Shown piece by piece: positions 34,853-44,471 of a stretch of 64,000 bases of DNA. A program made the position numbers and the translations under genes. The notes under the pieces are model-generated. The model worked only from the letters and a program-made list of their open reading frames with translations. It was not told the DNA's origin and did not search any database. Source of the stretch: Kitasatospora sp. NBC_00458 (GTDB lineage: Bacteria > Actinomycetota > Actinomycetes > Streptomycetales > Streptomycetaceae); contig NZ_CP107904.1 of the NCBI RefSeq assembly GCF_036013975.1, positions 6,287,001 to 6,351,000 of the forward strand. The letters are read 5' to 3'. Positions within the stretch are counted from its first letter, which is position 1, and the number at the start of each line of letters is the position of its first letter.

Positions 34853-35355
34853 GTCTGGAAGCGTCCCCCGGGCCGGTTCACGTCGCGGCCGGTGGGACGG
34901 GTGAGATTGGGCACCATCGTACGGGTGGACGCTTTTCGGACGGTCCCTGGCGCCCGCTACCCCGTGCGCGGCCGCCCTGACCTGGGGTCGGACGGTTCGG
35001 AGCCCGCCCGCGGGGCCCGGCCCGCGGGCGTCGGCGTGCTCCCTCCCGGTGCTCCCCACCCCTTCCCGCCCGTCCGTCCCCCTCCTCCCCCCGCGTTCCC
35101 GCCTGCTTCCCCGGCCTCTTCTCCGCCTCTCCCCGGGCCCTCCCCGGGCTCTCCCCGGTCTCTCCGCCGCCTCTCCCCGGTCTCTCTCCGGTCTCTCTCC
35201 GGAGTCCTCACCCGCCCCGGGCCGGCGCCCGGCCGCTGCGCCGCTCCGCTCCGTTCACCGGTGACCGCACCCTCGCCTCCCCGCAGGGCCTAGGCTTCAG
35301 GACTTGAAAGGGGACGCCCGGCGGAGGGGTCCCCGCGCCCTTGGGAGGGTGGATC
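34853..35355. other. Divergent region with long pyrimidine tract
   Basis: 503 bp between the PQQ-propeller gene and the ROK gene. From about 35041 to 35215 the plus strand is almost only C and T with periodic TCTCCCCGG repeats; the other strand is purine-rich. A TAGGCT box at 35291-35296 may be the -10 of the ROK gene. The rest shows no gene. Confidence 0.5.
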
Positions 35356-36558
35356 ATGTCCACGGACACACCGGGCTCGCAGTCCTCACTGCACCGGGCC
35401 AACCTGGAGCGGGTGCTCCGCGCGGTGCGGATGGCCGGCTCGCTGACCCAGGCCGAGATCGCCCGCGGCACCGGACTCTCGGCGGCCACCGTGTCCAACA
35501 TCGTCCGGGAATTGAAGGAGAGCGGCACCGTCGTGGTGGCCGACACCTCCTCGGGCGGACGGCGCGCCCGCAGCGTCTCGCTCAGCGGCGACGCGGGCAT
35601 CGTGGTGGGGATCGATTTCGGCCACACCCACCTGCGGGTCGCGGTCGGCAACCTCGCCCACCGGGTGCTCGCCGAGGAGAGCGCCCCGATCGACGTCGAC
35701 GTCTCCGCCGCGCAGGGCTTCGACCACGCCGAGGCCCTGGTCGAGCGGCTCCTCGCCCAGGCGGGCTTCCGCCCGGAGAAGGTGATCGGCGTGGGCCTGG
35801 GCGTCCCCGGCCCGATCGACGTGGAGACCGGCGCGCTGGGCTCGACCGCGATCCTGCCCGGCTGGACCGGGATCGCCCCGGGCCGCGAGCTGGCCGAGCG
35901 GCTCGGCATGCCGGTGCACGTCGACAACGACGCCAACCTGGGCGCGCTCGGCGAGCTGGTCTGGGGCGCCGGCCGCGGCCTGAGCGACCTCGCCTACATC
36001 AAGGTGGCCAGCGGCGTCGGCGCCGGCCTGGTGGTCAACGGACAGATCTACCGGGGCCCGGGCGGCACCGCGGGGGAGATCGGTCACATCACCCTGGACG
36101 AGGCCGGGCCGGTCTGCCGCTGCGGCAACCGCGGCTGCCTGGAGACCTTCGTCGGTTCGCGCTACCTGCTCAACCTGCTCACCCCGACCCTGGGCCCGAA
36201 GCTCTCCCTGCCCAAGGTCGTCGAGCTGGCCCACCAGGGGGACCTCGGCTGCCGCCGGGTGATCGCCGACGCGGGCCGGCAGATCGGCACCGGTGTGGCG
36301 ACCCTCTGCAACCTGCTCAACCCGCGCCGGGTGATCCTCGGCGGCGACCTCGCGGAGGCCGGCGAGCTGGTGCTGGCCCCGATCCGCGACTCGGTGGCCC
36401 GCTACGCCATCCCCAGCGCCGCCCGTCAGCTCTCGGTGGTCCCGGGCACCCTGGGAGGCCGGGCCGAGGTGCTGGGCGCGCTGGCCCTGGTGATGAGCGA
36501 GATGGGCGACTCCGGTGCGCTCGGCCGCCCGGCGCAGACCGCCGCGGCCCGCTCCTGA
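35356..36558 (+). CDS. ROK-family regulator, Rok7B7-like
   Basis: A 400-residue ROK protein. The N-terminal winged helix (about residues 15-75) contains SLTQAEIARGTGLSAATVSNIVRELKESG. The sugar-kinase-like domain has GIDFGHTHLRVAVG, then VDNDANLGALGE, GEIGHI, and the zinc site CRCGNRGCLETF, so unlike the other ROK in this window it keeps the zinc motif and the GEIGH catalytic motif. The opening (SQSSLHRANLERVLRAVR) resembles the Streptomyces regulator Rok7B7, which lies near dxs in S. coelicolor as this gene does here. The ATG at 35356 follows GGGAGG. Target genes are not visible. Confidence 0.9.
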   Translation: MSTDTPGSQSSLHRANLERVLRAVRMAGSLTQAEIARGTGLSAATVSNIVRELKESGTVVVADTSSGGRRARSVSLSGDAGIVVGIDFGHTHLRVAVGNLAHRVLAEESAPIDVDVSAAQGFDHAEALVERLLAQAGFRPEKVIGVGLGVPGPIDVETGALGSTAILPGWTGIAPGRELAERLGMPVHVDNDANLGALGELVWGAGRGLSDLAYIKVASGVGAGLVVNGQIYRGPGGTAGEIGHITLDEAGPVCRCGNRGCLETFVGSRYLLNLLTPTLGPKLSLPKVVELAHQGDLGCRRVIADAGRQIGTGVATLCNLLNPRRVILGGDLAEAGELVLAPIRDSVARYAIPSAARQLSVVPGTLGGRAEVLGALALVMSEMGDSGALGRPAQTAAARS

Positions 36559-36952
36559 ACCCACCCGGCCACCCGCCGCCCGCTCCCGCCCGTTCCCGGC
36601 CGCCCTGGCCACCCGCCGCGCCCGCCCCGCACACCCGCCCCGCACGCCCGGCTCCGGGGCTCCCCGCCCCGGCCGCCCCCGGACGCTCCGCCCGGGGGCG
36701 GCGAGGGGCGCACCCCGGAGCCCGTTCGGGCGCGCCGACACGCCGGTTTCTGCGGTTCACCCGAAAGAGTGACTGTCGAGGTGGCTGGCGCGTACCGGCC
36801 GGTGGCACCGGACGCCCCGCCCGGTGTCCGGTGGGCGGACATTAGACTCGACCGGTCGGCACCGACCGCGAAGGGGCGGGACGTGCCGCCGCACCGGGCA
36901 GCGACGCCCGTCGGACCCCCGCGGTCCGCGAACACTGAACGAGGAGGAACGG
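36559..36952. other. ROK to dxs intergenic region
   Basis: 394 bp with no gene. A 10-bp stem (36673-36682 with 36692-36701) may end the ROK transcript. The dxs promoter may be the TTAGACT near 36842, followed by CGACCGGTCGG, a short palindrome that shares only its core with the boxes at 26.3-27.2 kb. Confidence 0.45.
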
Positions 36953-38866
36953 GTGGCCCTGCTGACCCGAATTCGGGGACCGCGCGATCTCGACCGGCTC
37001 ACGCCCGGACAGCTGGCCACCCTGGCCCAGGAGATCCGGACCTTCCTGGTGACGGAGGTCTCCAAGACGGGCGGCCACCTCGGCCCCAACCTCGGCGTGG
37101 TGGAGCTGACCCTCGCGCTGCACCGGGTCTTCGACTCGCCGCGCGACCGCATCCTCTTCGACACCGGCCACCAGAGCTACGTCCACAAGCTGCTCACCGG
37201 CCGCCAGGACTTCTCGCAGCTGCGGACCAAGGGCGGCCTCTCCGGCTACCCGTCCCGCGCCGAGTCCGAGCACGACGTGATCGAGAACTCGCACGCCTCC
37301 ACCGTGCTCTCCTACGCCGACGGCCTGGCCAAGGCCAACGAGCTGCTGGGCAAGCACGACCCGGTGGTGGCCGTGATCGGTGACGGCGCGCTCACCGGCG
37401 GCATGGCCTGGGAGGCGCTCAACAACATCGCCGACGCCAAGGACCGCCCGGTCGTCATCGTCGTCAACGACAACGAGCGCTCCTACTCGCCGACCATCGG
37501 CGGCCTGGCCAACCACCTCGCCACGCTGCGCACCACGCAGGGCTACGAGCGGTTCCTCTCCTGGGGCAAGGACGCGCTGCAGCGCACCCCGGTGGTCGGC
37601 CAGCAGCTCTTCGAGACCCTGCACGGCGCCAAGAAGGGCCTGAAGGACTTCATCGCCCCGCAGGGCATGTTCGAGGACCTCGGCCTCAAGTACATCGGCC
37701 CGATCGACGGCCACGACCTCACCGCCCTGGAGTCCGCGCTCACCAAGGCGCGCGGCTTCGGCGGCCCGGTGATCGTGCACTGCCTGACCGAGAAGGGCCG
37801 CGGCTACCACGCCGCCGAGAACAACGACGAGGACCGCTTCCACGCGGTCGGCGTGATCCACCCGGAGACCGGCCTGCCGATCAAGAGCGCGGGCAAGGAC
37901 TGGACCTCGGTGTTCGCCGAGGAGATGGTGGCGCTCGGCCACGAGCGCGAGGACATCGTCGGCATCACCGCCGCGATGCTCCACCCGGTCGGCCTGGCCC
38001 CCTTCGCCCAGGCGTTCCCGGACCGCATCTTCGACGTCGGCATCGCCGAGCAGCACGCCGTCACCAGCGCCGCCGGCCTGGCCACCGGCGGCCTGCACCC
38101 GGTCTTCGCGGTGTACGCGACCTTCCTGAACCGCGCCTTCGACCAGGTGCTGATGGACGTCGCGCTGCACAGGCTCGGCGTCACCTTCGTACTGGACCGG
38201 GCGGGCGTCACCGGCACCGACGGGGCCTCGCACAACGGCATGTGGGACATGTCGATCCTCCAGGTGGTCCCGGGCCTGCGGCTCGCCGCGCCGCGCGACG
38301 CCGACCAGGTGCGCGCCCAGCTGCGCGAGGCGGTCGAGGTCAAGGACGCCCCGACCGTGGTCCGCTACTCCAAGGGCTCGGTCGGCCCCGCCGTGCCGGC
38401 GGTCGGCCGGGTGGGCGGCATGGACGTGCTGCGCGAGGCGGCGGCGGACGCCGGGGCGGCCGACGGCCGCCGCGCCGACGTGCTGGTCGTCTCGGTCGGC
38501 GCGCTGGCCCCGATGTGCCTGGAGGTGGCCGACCTGCTGGCCGCCCAGGGCATCACCGCCACCGTGGTGGACCCGCGCTGGGTGAAGCCGGTCGACCCGG
38601 CCCTGCCGGGCCTGGCCGCCGAGCACCGCGTGGTCGTCACGGTCGAGGACAACGGCCGGGTCGGCGGCGTCGGTGCGGCGGTCGCCCAGGCGCTGCGCGA
38701 CGCGGGCGTGGACCTGCCGCTGCGCGACTTCGGCATCCCGCAGGAGTTCCTGGACCACGCCTCGCGGCCGGAGATCATGGCCGAGATCGGCCTCACCGCT
38801 CCGGACATCGCCCGGCAGGTGACCGCACTGGTCTCCAAGCTGGACGTGGCCACCGTCGAGGCCTGA
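36953..38866 (+). CDS. dxs: 1-deoxy-D-xylulose-5-phosphate synthase
   Basis: A 637-residue thiamine-diphosphate enzyme that joins pyruvate and glyceraldehyde-3-phosphate in the first step of the MEP isoprenoid pathway. Seen are SKTGGHLGPNLGVVELT, the ThDP/Mg site GDGALTGGMAWEALNN (near 143), VNDNERSYSPTIGG, the catalytic IAEQHAV (near 364) and the transketolase C-terminal domain. The GTG at 36953 has GAGGAGGAACGG before it. The length is normal for the family. It may be shared with the following membrane glycosyltransferase only by position. Confidence 0.97.
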   Translation: MALLTRIRGPRDLDRLTPGQLATLAQEIRTFLVTEVSKTGGHLGPNLGVVELTLALHRVFDSPRDRILFDTGHQSYVHKLLTGRQDFSQLRTKGGLSGYPSRAESEHDVIENSHASTVLSYADGLAKANELLGKHDPVVAVIGDGALTGGMAWEALNNIADAKDRPVVIVVNDNERSYSPTIGGLANHLATLRTTQGYERFLSWGKDALQRTPVVGQQLFETLHGAKKGLKDFIAPQGMFEDLGLKYIGPIDGHDLTALESALTKARGFGGPVIVHCLTEKGRGYHAAENNDEDRFHAVGVIHPETGLPIKSAGKDWTSVFAEEMVALGHEREDIVGITAAMLHPVGLAPFAQAFPDRIFDVGIAEQHAVTSAAGLATGGLHPVFAVYATFLNRAFDQVLMDVALHRLGVTFVLDRAGVTGTDGASHNGMWDMSILQVVPGLRLAAPRDADQVRAQLREAVEVKDAPTVVRYSKGSVGPAVPAVGRVGGMDVLREAAADAGAADGRRADVLVVSVGALAPMCLEVADLLAAQGITATVVDPRWVKPVDPALPGLAAEHRVVVTVEDNGRVGGVGAAVAQALRDAGVDLPLRDFGIPQEFLDHASRPEIMAEIGLTAPDIARQVTALVSKLDVATVEA

Positions 38867-39024
38867 GGGCTGCCGACCGGCCGGGCCGCGGGGCCCGGCC
38901 GCCGGCCCGTCCGGGCCGTCCGATTGCGACGGCCCGGCAACAGTTCGGCACGGATCGGGTACGCATCAGGCTGATAATCGCACCGAAAGGCGGGACCGGC
39001 GGTTCCGGCCCCGATCCCGCCCGG

Positions 39025-39030
39025 TAGGTT
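39025..39030 (+). promoter_or_regulatory. -10 box TAGGTT, leaderless start
   Basis: TAGGTT lies 7 bases before the GTG at 39038 with no Shine-Dalgarno. It overlaps a possible upstream TTG start, so the GTG is preferred as the true start. Confidence 0.5.
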
Positions 39031-39037
39031 GTCATCC

Positions 39038-40579
39038 GTGCCGACCCCCACCCGAACCCGTCTGAACGCGCTCGTCGAGCGCCTGCCCTTGGGGGTACCC
39101 CCGGCCGAAGGCTGGGAGCGCGTCCGCACCGGCTACTGGACCCGGCTGGTGCCGCTGCTGGCCCTGGTCGCGCTCGCCACCCACATCCCGTCCTTCGTCC
39201 GGCCGGTCTGGAGCCCCGACGAGGGCTTCCTGGCCACCCAGGCCCGGATGCTCGCCGACGGCGGGGTCCTGTACGACACCGTGGTCGACCGCAAGCCGCC
39301 GCTGCTGCCCTGGCTCTACCAGGCCTCCTTCGCGGTCTTCGGCTCCGCCTCGCTCTGGCCGCTGCGCACCCTGGCGGTCGGCGCCCACCTGGTCACCGCG
39401 ATCCTGCTGGCCTCGATCGCCCGCGGCCGCTGGGGCAACCGGGCCGGCGCCGGCGCGGGCCTGCTCTACCTGCTGGTCTCCATCGGGCTCTCCCCGGAGG
39501 ACACCCAGGCGGCGACCTTCGAGGTCTTCATGCTGCCCGCGATGGTGGCCGCCTTCCGGTACGCCGAGCGGCGGCGCTGGCTGGCGGCGGGCATCGCGGT
39601 GGCGCTCTGCTCGCTGACCAAGCAGACCGGCGGCGCGGTGCTGCTGGTGGTGCTCTGGATGCTCTTCCAGGACGCCCGCCGGCGCGGGGTCCGCTGGCCG
39701 CCCGCGCTGTTCAAGATCGGCTTCGGCTTCACGCTGCCGATAGCGCTGGTCGCGGTCATCCTCACCAAGCCCAAGGGCTTCCTCTTCTGGGTGGTCACCG
39801 GCAGCGGCGACTACGCCTCGGCCGGCGGCGCCTGGCTGCAGATGGTCGGCCGGGCGCTCGGCAACTCGGCGATCCTGCTCGGGGCCGGGCTCGGCTTCCT
39901 GCTGCCGGTCGGCCGCCGGCTCTGGCTGAAGTACCGCCACCGCCCGCTGCCCGTGGCCGGGGAGGAGCACGGCTCCACCACCGACCTCTGGGTCTGGCTG
40001 CTCTCCTCGGTGGTCGCGGTCAGCGTGGGCTTCCACTTCTTCGGCCACTACTACCTGCAGCTGATGCCCCCGCTGGTGCTGCTGGGCACCGGCGCGGTCG
40101 CCACCTCCGCGGTCCGCTGGAAGCCGGTCCTGGTGTACACCACGGCCGCCGCCACGGTCTTCTGGGGCCTGGCCCTCGCCTGGCCGGGGGAGCGGCTCGA
40201 CCGCACCACCGAGGTCGCCACGGCGGTCGCCGCGCAGACCACGCCGAAGGACACCGTGCTGGTCTGGGGCATGCACCCGGAGCTGTACTGGCTGGCCGAC
40301 CGCAAGCCCGCCACCAGGTACCTGACCGCCGGCTTCCTGACCAACTACAGCGGCGGCAAGGACAGCAGCCCCAACGTCGGCGAGCAGTTCTCGGTGGACA
40401 ACGCCTGGCGGACCTTCGACCAGGAGATCGCCAAGGGCCTGCCCGAGGTCGTGGTGGACGACTCCGGCCTCGCGCCGTACCAGCCCGGCATGATCCCGAA
40501 GATCGAGGCCCTACTGGACACCCACTACGAGATGGTCGGCGTCTTCGCCGACACCGTGGTCTACCGCCTCAAGCGCTGA
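39038..40579 (+). CDS. GT-C (GT39-type) membrane glycosyltransferase
   Basis: A 513-residue polytopic protein with about ten membrane segments. The catalytic GT-C motif in the first outer loop is WSPDEGF (DE pair), followed by LADGGVLYDTVVDRKPPLLPW. A late outer-side domain (about 410-513) includes VLVWGMHPELYWLADRKPATRY. This is the ArnT/PMT-like superfamily that uses polyprenyl-phosphate sugars on the outer face. It lies right after dxs, which makes isoprenoid precursors for such carriers; functional linkage is only suggestive. The acceptor is unknown. Confidence 0.85.
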   Translation: MPTPTRTRLNALVERLPLGVPPAEGWERVRTGYWTRLVPLLALVALATHIPSFVRPVWSPDEGFLATQARMLADGGVLYDTVVDRKPPLLPWLYQASFAVFGSASLWPLRTLAVGAHLVTAILLASIARGRWGNRAGAGAGLLYLLVSIGLSPEDTQAATFEVFMLPAMVAAFRYAERRRWLAAGIAVALCSLTKQTGGAVLLVVLWMLFQDARRRGVRWPPALFKIGFGFTLPIALVAVILTKPKGFLFWVVTGSGDYASAGGAWLQMVGRALGNSAILLGAGLGFLLPVGRRLWLKYRHRPLPVAGEEHGSTTDLWVWLLSSVVAVSVGFHFFGHYYLQLMPPLVLLGTGAVATSAVRWKPVLVYTTAAATVFWGLALAWPGERLDRTTEVATAVAAQTTPKDTVLVWGMHPELYWLADRKPATRYLTAGFLTNYSGGKDSSPNVGEQFSVDNAWRTFDQEIAKGLPEVVVDDSGLAPYQPGMIPKIEALLDTHYEMVGVFADTVVYRLKR

Positions 40580-40786
40580 CCCCTCCCCGGACCGCCCGTA
40601 CGGGCCCCTGCGCCCCCGCCCGGTCCGCGCGGGGCCCCGGAGGCCCCGGCCCGGTCCGGGGCTGGTCCTGCACCCGCCAGGGCGCCGTCGCGGGCCCCTC
40701 GACGGCGCCGCCCCTCGACGCCGCCGCCCGCCCCTCGGGCAGCGCCCGCCCCTCGGCAGCCGGCCGCCCGGAACGGGAACGCGAAA

Positions 40787-40822
40787 GAGCCCCGGTGACC
40801 GACACATCGGTCACCGGGGCTC
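40787..40822. terminator. Bidirectional terminator
   Basis: A 16-bp perfect stem (40787-40802 with 40807-40822) with a 4-nt loop lies just past the stop of the leftward fadB-like gene and downstream of the rightward glycosyltransferase gene. Confidence 0.85.
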
Positions 40823-40834
40823 CGCCGTTCACTC

Positions 40835-42964
40835 CTAGGCGGGCACGGAGGCCAGGCCCGGGGCGAGGAAGCGCTTGCCGTTCACCCGCTCCGAGACGCC
40901 CTCACGGTCCAGGTACGGGGTGATCCCGCCCAGGTGGAAGGGCCAGCCGGCGCCGGTGATCATGCAGAGGTCGATGTCCTGCGCCTCGGCGACGACACCC
41001 TCCTCCAGCATGAGGCCGATCTCCTGCGCGACGGCCTCCAGCGAGCGGGCGAGCACCTGCTCCTCGGTCAGCACGGTGTCGCCGAAGGAGAGCAGCTCCA
41101 GCACCTCGGGGTCGAGGACCTGCTTGCCGTCGACCCAGGTGTAGAAGCCGCGCTTGCCGGCCTTGACCACCTTGCCGAGGTTCTCGGAGACGGTGAACCG
41201 CTCCGGGAAGGCCCCGTGCAGGGTCTCCGAGACGTGCAGCGCGATGGCCGGGCCGACCAGCTCCAGCAGCACGATCGGGGACATCGGCAGGCCGAGCGGC
41301 TCGACGCCCTTCTCGACGGTGGCGATCGGGGTGCCCTCGTCGATGATGTTCTGGATCTCGCCCATGAAGCGGGTCAGGATCCGGTTGACCACGAACGCCG
41401 GGGCGTCCTTGACCAGCACCGAGGTCTTCTTCAGCTTCTTCGAGACGCCGAAGGCGGTGGCCAGCGAGGCGTCGTCGGTCTGCTCGCCGCGGACGATCTC
41501 CAGCAGCGGCAGGATCGCGACCGGGTTGAAGAAGTGGAAGCCGACGACCCGCTCGGGGTGCTTCAGCTTCGAGGCCATCTCGGTGACCGAGAGGGAGGAG
41601 GTGTTGGTCGCCAGCACGCAGGTCGGCGAGACCACGTTCTCCAGGTCCGCGAAGACGGTCTGCTTGACGCCCATCTCCTCGAACACGGCCTCGATCACGA
41701 AGTCCGCGTCGCCGAACCCGGCGGCCTTGTCGAGCGAGCCGGTGACCAGGCCCTTGAGGCGGTTGGCCTTGTCGTTGCCGATCCGGCCCTTGCCGAGCAG
41801 CTTGTCGATCTCGGCGTGGACGTAGCCCACGCCCTTGTCGATGCGCTCCTGGTCGATGTCGGTGAGGACCACCGGCACCTCCAGACGGCGGGCGAACAGC
41901 AGCGCCAGCTGCGAGGCCATCAGACCGGCGCCGACGACGCCGACCTTGGTGACCGGGCGGGCCAGCGACTTGTCCGGCGCGCCGACCGGGCGCTTGGCCC
42001 GGCGCTGCACCAGGTTGAAGGCGTAGATGCCGCTGCGCAGCTCGCCGCCCATGATGAGGTCGGCCAGGGCCGCGTCCTCGGCGTCGAAACCGGCCTGCAG
42101 GTCCTGGTCCTTGACCTGGGAGATGATGTCCAGCGCCCGGTAGGCGGCCGGGGCCGCGCCGTGCACCTTGGCGTCGGCGACCAGACGGCCCCAGGCGACG
42201 GCGTCGTCCCAGGCCTTGCCGCGGTCGATCGCCTCGCGCTCGACGGCCACGTCGCCCTTGAGGACGCGGGCCGCCCAGAACAGCGACTGCTCCAGGAAGT
42301 CGGCCGGCTCGAAGATCGCGTCGGCGATCCCCAGCTCGAACACGTCCTTGCCCTTGAGCTGCCTGTTCTGCGCCATCGAGTTCTCGATGATGACCTTGAC
42401 GGCCTTCGCCGGGCCGATCAGGTTCGGCAGGATGGTGCAGCCGCCCCAGCCGGGGACGAGGCCGAGGAAGACCTCGGGCAGCGAGAACGCCGGGACGCCC
42501 GCGGACACCGTGCGGTAGTCGCAGTGCAGGCCGACCTCGACGCCGCCGCCCATCGCCGCGCCGTTGTAGAACGCGAAGGTGGGGACGGGCAGCGCGGCGA
42601 TCCGCTTGAAGACCTCGTGGCCGCCCTTGCCGATGGCCAGCGCGTCCGCGTGCTCCTTGAGCAGCTCGACGCCCTTGAGGTCGGCGCCGACCGCGAAGAT
42701 GAACGGCTTGCCGGTGATCGCGGCACCGACGATGGTGCCCGCGGCGGCCTCCGCCTCGACCTGGTCCAGCGCCTCGGCCAGCTTGAGCAGCGAGCCCGGG
42801 CCGAAGGTGGTCGGCTTGGTGTGGTCGAAGCCGTTGTCGAGGGTGATCAGGGCCAGCCGGCCGGCCTGCAGCGGCAGGTCCAGGTGGCGGACGTGCGCGG
42901 TGGTGACGACCTCGCCGGGGAAGAGCTCGGCGCCGCGGGTCAGCAGCTCAGTCGTGGTGCTCAT
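40835..42964 (-). CDS. fadB: Bifunctional enoyl-CoA hydratase / 3-hydroxyacyl-CoA dehydrogenase
   Basis: A 709-residue FadB/FadJ-type enzyme of fatty acid beta-oxidation. The N-terminal crotonase domain (about 30-210) has the oxyanion region YNGAAMGGGVEVGLHCDYR and the catalytic loop LPEVFLGLVPGWGG. The dehydrogenase domain starts about 335 with VGVVGAGLMASQLALLFARR, then LATNTSSLSVTEMA and GFHFFNPVAI, and ends with a helical C-terminus. It is coupled to the thiolase gene: its ATG at 42964 is 2 bases after the thiolase stop codon (a GTG at 42970 is an alternative). With that gene it forms the fadA-fadB pair, thiolase first. Confidence 0.95.
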   Translation of the reverse strand: MSTTTELLTRGAELFPGEVVTTAHVRHLDLPLQAGRLALITLDNGFDHTKPTTFGPGSLLKLAEALDQVEAEAAAGTIVGAAITGKPFIFAVGADLKGVELLKEHADALAIGKGGHEVFKRIAALPVPTFAFYNGAAMGGGVEVGLHCDYRTVSAGVPAFSLPEVFLGLVPGWGGCTILPNLIGPAKAVKVIIENSMAQNRQLKGKDVFELGIADAIFEPADFLEQSLFWAARVLKGDVAVEREAIDRGKAWDDAVAWGRLVADAKVHGAAPAAYRALDIISQVKDQDLQAGFDAEDAALADLIMGGELRSGIYAFNLVQRRAKRPVGAPDKSLARPVTKVGVVGAGLMASQLALLFARRLEVPVVLTDIDQERIDKGVGYVHAEIDKLLGKGRIGNDKANRLKGLVTGSLDKAAGFGDADFVIEAVFEEMGVKQTVFADLENVVSPTCVLATNTSSLSVTEMASKLKHPERVVGFHFFNPVAILPLLEIVRGEQTDDASLATAFGVSKKLKKTSVLVKDAPAFVVNRILTRFMGEIQNIIDEGTPIATVEKGVEPLGLPMSPIVLLELVGPAIALHVSETLHGAFPERFTVSENLGKVVKAGKRGFYTWVDGKQVLDPEVLELLSFGDTVLTEEQVLARSLEAVAQEIGLMLEEGVVAEAQDIDLCMITGAGWPFHLGGITPYLDREGVSERVNGKRFLAPGLASVPA

Positions 42965-42966
42965 GG

Positions 42967-44184
42967 TCACTTACCACCCTCGAAGTGCGGGTTCTCCCAG
43001 ATGACGGTGCCGCCCATGCCGAAGCCGATGCACATCGTGGTGAGGCCGTAGCGGACGTCCGGGCGCTGCTCGAAGCGGCGGGCCAGCTGGTTCATCAGGC
43101 GCACGCCGGAGGAGGCCAGCGGGTGGCCGAAGGCGATCGCGCCGCCGAACGGGTTGACCCGCTCGTCGTCGTCGGCGATGCCGTAGTGGTCCAGGAAGGC
43201 CAGCACCTGGACGGCGAAGGCCTCGTTGACCTCGAAGGCCTGGATGTCGTCGATCGTCAGGCCGGCCTTGGCCAGCGCCTTCTCGGTGGCCGGCACCGGG
43301 CCGATGCCCATCACCTCGGGCTCGACGCCCGCGAAGGCGTACGAGACCAGGCGCATCTTGACCGGCAGGCCCAGCTCCTCGGCCACGTCCTCGGCGGCCA
43401 GCAGCGAGGCGGTGGCGCCGTCGTTCAGACCGGCCGAGTTGCCCGCGGTGATGTTGCCGTGCGGGCGGAACGGGGTCTTCAGACCGGCCAGCGACTCCAT
43501 CGTGGTGCCCGGGCGCAGCGGCTCGTCCACGGTGGCCAGGCCCCAGCCGGTCTCGCCGACCTCGGGGTTGGTGTTGCGGATCGAGATCGGCACCAGGTCG
43601 GGCTGGATGTCACCGTTGGCGTACGCCTTGGCGGCCTTCTCCTGCGAGCGCACCGCGTACGCGTCGCAGCGCTCCTTGGTGATGTGCGGGAACCGGTCGT
43701 GCAGGTTCTCCGCGGTCATGCCCATGAACAGGGCGGACTCGTCGACGAGCTTCTCGGAGACGAAGCGCGGGTTCGGGTCGACGCCCTCGCCCATGGGGTG
43801 ACGGCCCATGTGCTCGACGCCGCCGGCGACGACCACGTCGTACGCGCCGAAGGCGATGCCGCCGGCGGTCGCGGTGACGGCGGTCAGCGCGCCGGCACAC
43901 ATGCGGTCGATCGAGTAGCCGGGGACGGACTTCGGCAGGCCGGACAGCAGCGCGGCGGTGCGGCCGATGGTCAGACCCTGGTCGCCGATCTGCGTGGTGG
44001 CCGCGATGGCGACCTCGTCGATGCGCTCGACGGGCAGGCTCGGGTTCCGGCGAACGAGCTCCCGGATGCACTTGACGACGAGGTCGTCGGCGCGCGTCTC
44101 GTGGTAGATGCCCTTCGGGCCGGCCTTGCCGAACGGGGTGCGGACGCCATCGACGAAGACGACGTCCCTCGCGGTACGAGGCAC
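42967..44184 (-). CDS. fadA: Acetyl-CoA C-acyltransferase (3-ketoacyl-CoA thiolase)
   Basis: A 405-residue thiolase completing the beta-oxidation cycle. The nucleophilic Cys is in DRMCAGALTA, the His in AIAFGHPLASSGVR and the second Cys in TTMCIGFGMGGT. The GTG at 44184 follows GGGAGGAG. Co-transcribed with the fadB gene. Both copies of the pair lie in the same order as in Streptomyces genomes that I recall. Confidence 0.95.
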   Translation of the reverse strand: MPRTARDVVFVDGVRTPFGKAGPKGIYHETRADDLVVKCIRELVRRNPSLPVERIDEVAIAATTQIGDQGLTIGRTAALLSGLPKSVPGYSIDRMCAGALTAVTATAGGIAFGAYDVVVAGGVEHMGRHPMGEGVDPNPRFVSEKLVDESALFMGMTAENLHDRFPHITKERCDAYAVRSQEKAAKAYANGDIQPDLVPISIRNTNPEVGETGWGLATVDEPLRPGTTMESLAGLKTPFRPHGNITAGNSAGLNDGATASLLAAEDVAEELGLPVKMRLVSYAFAGVEPEVMGIGPVPATEKALAKAGLTIDDIQAFEVNEAFAVQVLAFLDHYGIADDDERVNPFGGAIAFGHPLASSGVRLMNQLARRFEQRPDVRYGLTTMCIGFGMGGTVIWENPHFEGGK

Positions 44185-44410
44185 GGGGGCTTCTCCTCCC
44201 AGGGACCAACAGGTTGAGGTGGGCAGGCTGCCGCCGTCCGTCGCACGAGGGGACGTGAGCGGCGCCGCTTCACCCGCCATGCTACCCGTCGGTAACCAAC
44301 CTGCCCAGGCCCGACGGGTGCATCTCCCCGTGTGTCCCCCGACACGTGTCCTCGCCCGCTCGCCTCAAGGAGCCTCGGGGTGGGGCGGTCGCTCCGGTCC
44401 GGGGACGCCG

Positions 44411-44444
44411 AAGGGGATGCCGTCCCGGTGGGCGGCATCCCCTT
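44411..44444 (-). terminator. Hairpin after the RNase D-like gene
   Basis: A 12-bp stem (44411-44422 with 44433-44444), 28 bases past the stop at 44472 in the leftward direction. Confidence 0.75.
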
Positions 44445-44471
44445 TCGTGTGGTCCGGCGGTCCGTGCCCGC

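Noticed and set aside
36842..36870. A sixth copy of the operator-like box before dxs
   Set aside because: CGACCGGTC is shared, but the flanks (TCTACA, AATAT) are missing, so it is a short chance palindrome.
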